Source: Andeanibacterium sp035497315
Lineage (GTDB): Bacteria > Pseudomonadota > Alphaproteobacteria > Sphingomonadales > Sphingomonadaceae
Assembly: GCA_035497315.1 (NCBI GenBank)
Contig: DATJDU010000022.1
Span: forward strand, 1 to 64,000
Direction of reading: 5' to 3'
DNA: 64,000 nt
The notes beneath the pieces were generated by a model that was not told where the DNA came from, made no database searches, and saw nothing but the letters and a program-made list of their open reading frames with translations. Both the position numbers and the translations under genes were made by a program. Below, piece after piece: positions 61,147-64,000 of the stretch (positions are counted from its first letter, which is position 1; the number at the start of each line of letters is the position of its first letter).

Positions 61147-63175
61147 AAGGAGTCAGCACCTGCGGCAATTGCTGCGGCTCTCCACCGCCAGCCGGGTACC
61201 ACAGATAGAGCGGGACGCCGCCCGCGCCGCGCCCAGTGAGGAAACGTGTGATGGCCGGATCGCGCCGGGTCCAGTCCCCCACCAAGGCCACAACGCCGGC
61301 CTTTTCGAAGGCCCTGCGCGTCTCTTCCCGCTCGATCGCCACGCCTTCATTGACCTTGCAGGTCAGGCACCAATCGGCGGTGAACCACACGAATACCGGC
61401 TTCCCGCTCGCCCGGGCCTCGGCCAGCGCTTGCTCGCTAAAGGGTTGGGCTGCGATCAGCCCGGCTTCGGCAGGGGGTGGCGCCATCGCCTGCGGCAAGG
61501 CAAAGACGCAGCCCAGCGCAAGCAGCGGCACCGCGCCCGCGACCAACGGCCACGCTCGCTTGCCCGCATGCTGCCTGCGCCCGGCCGTCCAGAGCACCAC
61601 CAGGAACAACACTGCAAAGCCGCCAGCCGCCAGCAGGAAGGGCACCCCGCCCAGTCTCCACGCCAGCCAGGCCAGCGCCAGCGCGGTGAGCCCCATCGGC
61701 ACGGCCATGATCTTGCGGAACACATTCATCCACTTGCCCGGGCGTGGCAGAAGCCGCCGCAATGCCGGGATGAAGCCCAGTGCGAGGAACGGCAGCGCAA
61801 TGCCCAGCCCCAGCGCCGCAAACAGCAGCAGCGCCTGCGCGGAGGGAAGCAGCAACGCCGCCCCCATCGCCGCCGCCATGAACGGCCCGGTGCAAGGGGT
61901 CGCCACGAAGGCCGCCAGCAGCCCGGTGCCGAACGCCCCCATCGGCTGGCCGCCACCCGACAGCGAGAGCGAAGGCAGTTCGTACAGGCCCGCGAAATTG
62001 GCAGTCAGTGCCACAGCCAGCACCAGCAGCGCCGCGACAACACCCGGCTCCTGCAATTGGAATGCCCAGCCGATCTCGCTGCCCGCCGCGCGCAGGGCCA
62101 ACAGCAACGCGCCAAGGGCAACGCAGGCGAGCACTACGCCCGCCGTATATGCCAGCCCTTCCCGCCGGGCTTCCACCTCGCTCTCCCCGGCGCGGGCGAG
62201 GCTGAGCGCCTTGAGGCTGAGGATCGGGAAGACGCAGGGCATGATGTTGAGCAGCAGTCCGCCTGCCAGCGCCATGGCCAGCAGCAGCGGGAATGGCGCC
62301 AGTCCATCTGCCGCAGAAGTGCCGGTTTTCAGCGGTACTCCGCTGTGCGGCACAGCGCCCGGCTGGCCGGAGAAGCTAACGCCATTGCCTGCATCGTCGA
62401 GCTTGAGGATGCCGGAAATGGCCTTTGCCGAAGGGTCCGCGTTCTTTGCCAGCGCCAGTTCGGCCACCAGTAGATTTCCTTCGCGGCGGAAGGTCTGGGG
62501 GGCCGCGTAGTCGATCTGGCCGGTTTCAGCCAAAAACAGGTGGGGATTGGCGATTTCGAGGCTGGCGGGCAGCGGAATTCCGATGCGCAGCCTTTTGTTT
62601 TCAAAGGAAAAACTTGCCTCCCGGTCAATCAACGGCGGGATCGCGGCGCGCCAGGCGTCGAAGCGCGGTTCGGTGGGGCCGCCTGCCCCGACCTTCACCG
62701 TCGTCGCCATAAATGCCTGTTCCGGCACGCAAATCTTGTCCGTACAGGCGAGCCAATTGGCCTGCACCGTAACCGGCACGGTTCCCCCCAAGGGTGTACT
62801 CAAAGGGGCCGAAAGCGACGTCAAAACCGCATAGGGGCCCTCGAACACGTAGTTCATCATACCAGAGATGAGCAGAGTCTGCGGCACCGGATATTCCAGC
62901 GCCCCCGCGCTCCATCCGGGCGGCAGCGACCAGTCCAGCTCCATCCCGTAACCCGCATCGCCGGGGTTGGACCAATAGCCGTGCCAGCCCGGCTCCGGAA
63001 TCATCACCAGGGCGAGCTGCACCGTCCCGCCCGGCGCGACGGGGCCCTGCGCCACCAATTGCGCGGCGATGTGGTTGGCCTTCCCCTGCGCCGCCGGCAG
63101 CGAAGGCGAGAACAGGGCGATAAGCAGCGCCAGCAGAAAGGCGGTGAACCGGCGCAGCGGAATGGCAGCTATCAC
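61115..63175 (-). CDS. DsbD-family thiol:disulfide interchange protein
   Basis: A 686-aa DsbD-like electron carrier. A signal peptide precedes an N-terminal periplasmic domain with cysteines (WLACTDKICVPEQAF); about eight membrane helices carry paired cysteines (LLNIMPCVFPILSLKAL and FVATPCTGPFMAA); the C-terminus is a thioredoxin domain (FTADWCLTCKVNEG). It would move reducing power from cytoplasmic thioredoxin to the envelope. The start is GTG 63175 with AGGGA 5 nt upstream. The TlpA protein at 31.9 kb could be a client. Confidence 0.9.
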   Translation of the reverse strand: MIAAIPLRRFTAFLLALLIALFSPSLPAAQGKANHIAAQLVAQGPVAPGGTVQLALVMIPEPGWHGYWSNPGDAGYGMELDWSLPPGWSAGALEYPVPQTLLISGMMNYVFEGPYAVLTSLSAPLSTPLGGTVPVTVQANWLACTDKICVPEQAFMATTVKVGAGGPTEPRFDAWRAAIPPLIDREASFSFENKRLRIGIPLPASLEIANPHLFLAETGQIDYAAPQTFRREGNLLVAELALAKNADPSAKAISGILKLDDAGNGVSFSGQPGAVPHSGVPLKTGTSAADGLAPFPLLLAMALAGGLLLNIMPCVFPILSLKALSLARAGESEVEARREGLAYTAGVVLACVALGALLLALRAAGSEIGWAFQLQEPGVVAALLVLAVALTANFAGLYELPSLSLSGGGQPMGAFGTGLLAAFVATPCTGPFMAAAMGAALLLPSAQALLLFAALGLGIALPFLALGFIPALRRLLPRPGKWMNVFRKIMAVPMGLTALALAWLAWRLGGVPFLLAAGGFAVLFLVVLWTAGRRQHAGKRAWPLVAGAVPLLALGCVFALPQAMAPPPAEAGLIAAQPFSEQALAEARASGKPVFVWFTADWCLTCKVNEGVAIEREETRRAFEKAGVVALVGDWTRRDPAITRFLTGRGAGGVPLYLWYPAGGGEPQQLPQVLTPSSLTELAGTN

Positions 63176-63189
63176 TTTCGTCCCTAATC

Positions 63190-63207
63190 TTGCACTTTGT
63201 TGCACTT
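63190..63207. promoter_or_regulatory. Direct repeat TTGCACTT in the dsbD/ubiH gap
   Basis: TTGCACTT occurs at 63190 and again at 63200, exactly 10 nt apart, in the 89-nt divergent region. Helical phasing suits a protein site, but the repeat may be chance. Confidence 0.3.
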
Positions 63208-63264
63208 GTCTCGCAGGTGACTCCCGGCGTAGGGCCTGAGTTCCCAACCCGCAAGGAAGGCACG

Positions 63265-64000
63265 ATGGACGAGAGGCGAGAATTGCTGATCCTGGGCGGT
63301 GGCCTCGTGGGCATGACGCTTGCCCTCGCCGCTGCAAAACAGGGCATTGCCAGCCATGTGGTCGACCGGGCAGACCCGGCCGAACTCACGGCTGACGGGT
63401 TTGACGGGCGCGCCAGCGCGATCTCCACCGCCAGCTGGAACCTGTTCTGCAACATCGGCCTTGGCGAGCGGCTGGAGCCCTTCGGCTGCCCGATCGATTC
63501 GATCGCCGTCACCGATGCCATGCGCCCCGGCCAGATCCAGTTTCGCCCGCAGCCGGAGGAAGGATCGCTCGGCCGCATGTTCGCCAATCGCGATTTGCGC
63601 CTTGCCCTGTTCGAAGCCGCGAAGAACGAGAAGCTGATCGCCTGGCACGCCCCCATCGAAGTGGTGAAGCGCGAGCGCGGCGAACATGGCGTATCCGCTA
63701 CCCTGTCTGACGGGCGCGTGCTCCACGCCAGCCTGATGGTCGCCGCCGAAGGCCGCCGGTCCCCCACGCGGGACGAGGCCGGGTTGAAGCTCGCCCATTG
63801 GGATTACCAGCACCGCGCGCTGATCGTCGGGCTGGACCACGAAAAATCGCACGGCAATGTGGCGTGGGAAATCTTCTATCCCACCGGCCCCTTCGCCCTG
63901 CTGCCAATGCGCGACGGGCCAGAAGGCCAGCACCGCAGCGCGCTGGTGTGGACCGTGGCCGAGAAGGACGCGGCCGGCACCCTCGCCCTGTCCGAACGCG
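63265..64000 (+). CDS. UbiH/COQ6-family FAD monooxygenase (partial)
   Basis: The first ~245 residues of a flavin monooxygenase of the UbiH/UbiF/COQ6 family, cut by the window end. LLILGGGLVGMTLALAAAKQ carries the FAD GxGxxG, FDGRASAISTASWNLF is the UbiH signature, and VAAEGRRSPTRDEAGL replaces the GADG loop. The likely role is ubiquinone ring hydroxylation. AAGGAAGG precedes the ATG. Confidence 0.88.
   Translation, partial: MDERRELLILGGGLVGMTLALAAAKQGIASHVVDRADPAELTADGFDGRASAISTASWNLFCNIGLGERLEPFGCPIDSIAVTDAMRPGQIQFRPQPEEGSLGRMFANRDLRLALFEAAKNEKLIAWHAPIEVVKRERGEHGVSATLSDGRVLHASLMVAAEGRRSPTRDEAGLKLAHWDYQHRALIVGLDHEKSHGNVAWEIFYPTGPFALLPMRDGPEGQHRSALVWTVAEKDAAGTLALSER

Noticed and set aside
1..64000. 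Prophage, insertion sequence, CRISPR, rRNA or toxin-antitoxin module
   Set aside because: I saw no transposase, integrase, phage structural gene, regular spacer array, rRNA signature or typical TA pair anywhere in the window.

Overview
The window is ordinary chromosomal DNA of a GC-rich alphaproteobacterium, most likely of the order Sphingomonadales (Novosphingobium/Sphingobium/Erythrobacter-like). The reasons are the gene family content, the compact aa3-type cytochrome oxidase cluster, the serC-serA-hisZ-purA gene order, a ribosomal protein L21 with an Ala/Lys tail, an alphaproteobacterial LexA box (GAAC-N7-GAAC) and a TonB-receptor/TauE sulfur-type cluster. I see no prophage, insertion sequence, CRISPR array or rRNA. 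There is one tRNA, tRNA-Val(UAC).

Layout. 0.1-7.5 kb: scattered housekeeping and regulatory genes (rarD, pyrC, a MEKHLA protein, a double PilZ protein, a LysR regulator, ygfZ, a TetR/PF10118 divergent pair, a GNAT). 7.6-8.3 kb: rplU-rpmA with a clear terminator. 9.0-11.5 kb: folB, a shrunken SDR-like protein, moaA, moaD and moaE in one minus-strand run (pterin/molybdopterin). 11.5-16 kb: thrC, an rRNA-type methyltransferase, an FNT channel and an ArsR/AHSA1 pair. 15.9-22.3 kb: the cytochrome c oxidase cluster ctaC-ctaD-ctaB-small membrane protein-ctaG-ctaE-DUF983-surf1. 22.5-28.1 kb, plus strand: pyrE-pdxJ-acpS-lepB-AI-2E permease-DUF3089 hydrolase-ruvX-small membrane protein. 28.2-31.9 kb, minus strand: argH-lptM-like-lysA-siroheme synthase. 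31.9-36.3 kb: a TlpA thioredoxin, a Tat-type intradiol dioxygenase-like lipoprotein, an FAD monooxygenase, HxlR/pirin, a GNAT and the tRNA. 36.6-42.5 kb, plus strand: an SLC13 permease, an Rrf2 regulator, a YezD-like protein, a TonB-dependent receptor and a TauE/SafE exporter, which together look like a sulfur-acquisition unit. 42.5-51.5 kb: a two-domain winged-helix regulator, an L,D-transpeptidase, purA (TTG start), an esterase, hisZ, serA, serC with a structured leader, and an extensin-like protein. 51.5-56.4 kb: a FixJ-like regulator and the four-gene Anbu locus (ATP-grasp, alpha-E, transglutaminase, proteasome-like Anbu). 56.4-64 kb: an esterase, a DUF3617 lipoprotein, SOS-boxed uvrB, a hypothetical lipoprotein, a DsbD-family protein and the start of a UbiH-type monooxygenase that runs off the window.

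Most genes sit in short co-directional runs with 1-4 nt start/stop overlaps (ATGA, GTGA, TGATG), so translational coupling is common. The two best candidates for poorly described biology are the Anbu/ATP-grasp/alpha-E/transglutaminase operon, with a perfect 15-nt palindrome just upstream, and the Rrf2-YezD-TonB receptor-TauE cluster with dyads in its promoters. Smaller points are a structured serC leader, two shrunken enzyme remnants (an SDR and a SUMT fragment), a 45-aa cox gene, and paired genes that share start (CATG) or stop (CTAG) tetranucleotides. All family assignments come from reading motifs and lengths by eye; no database search was run.
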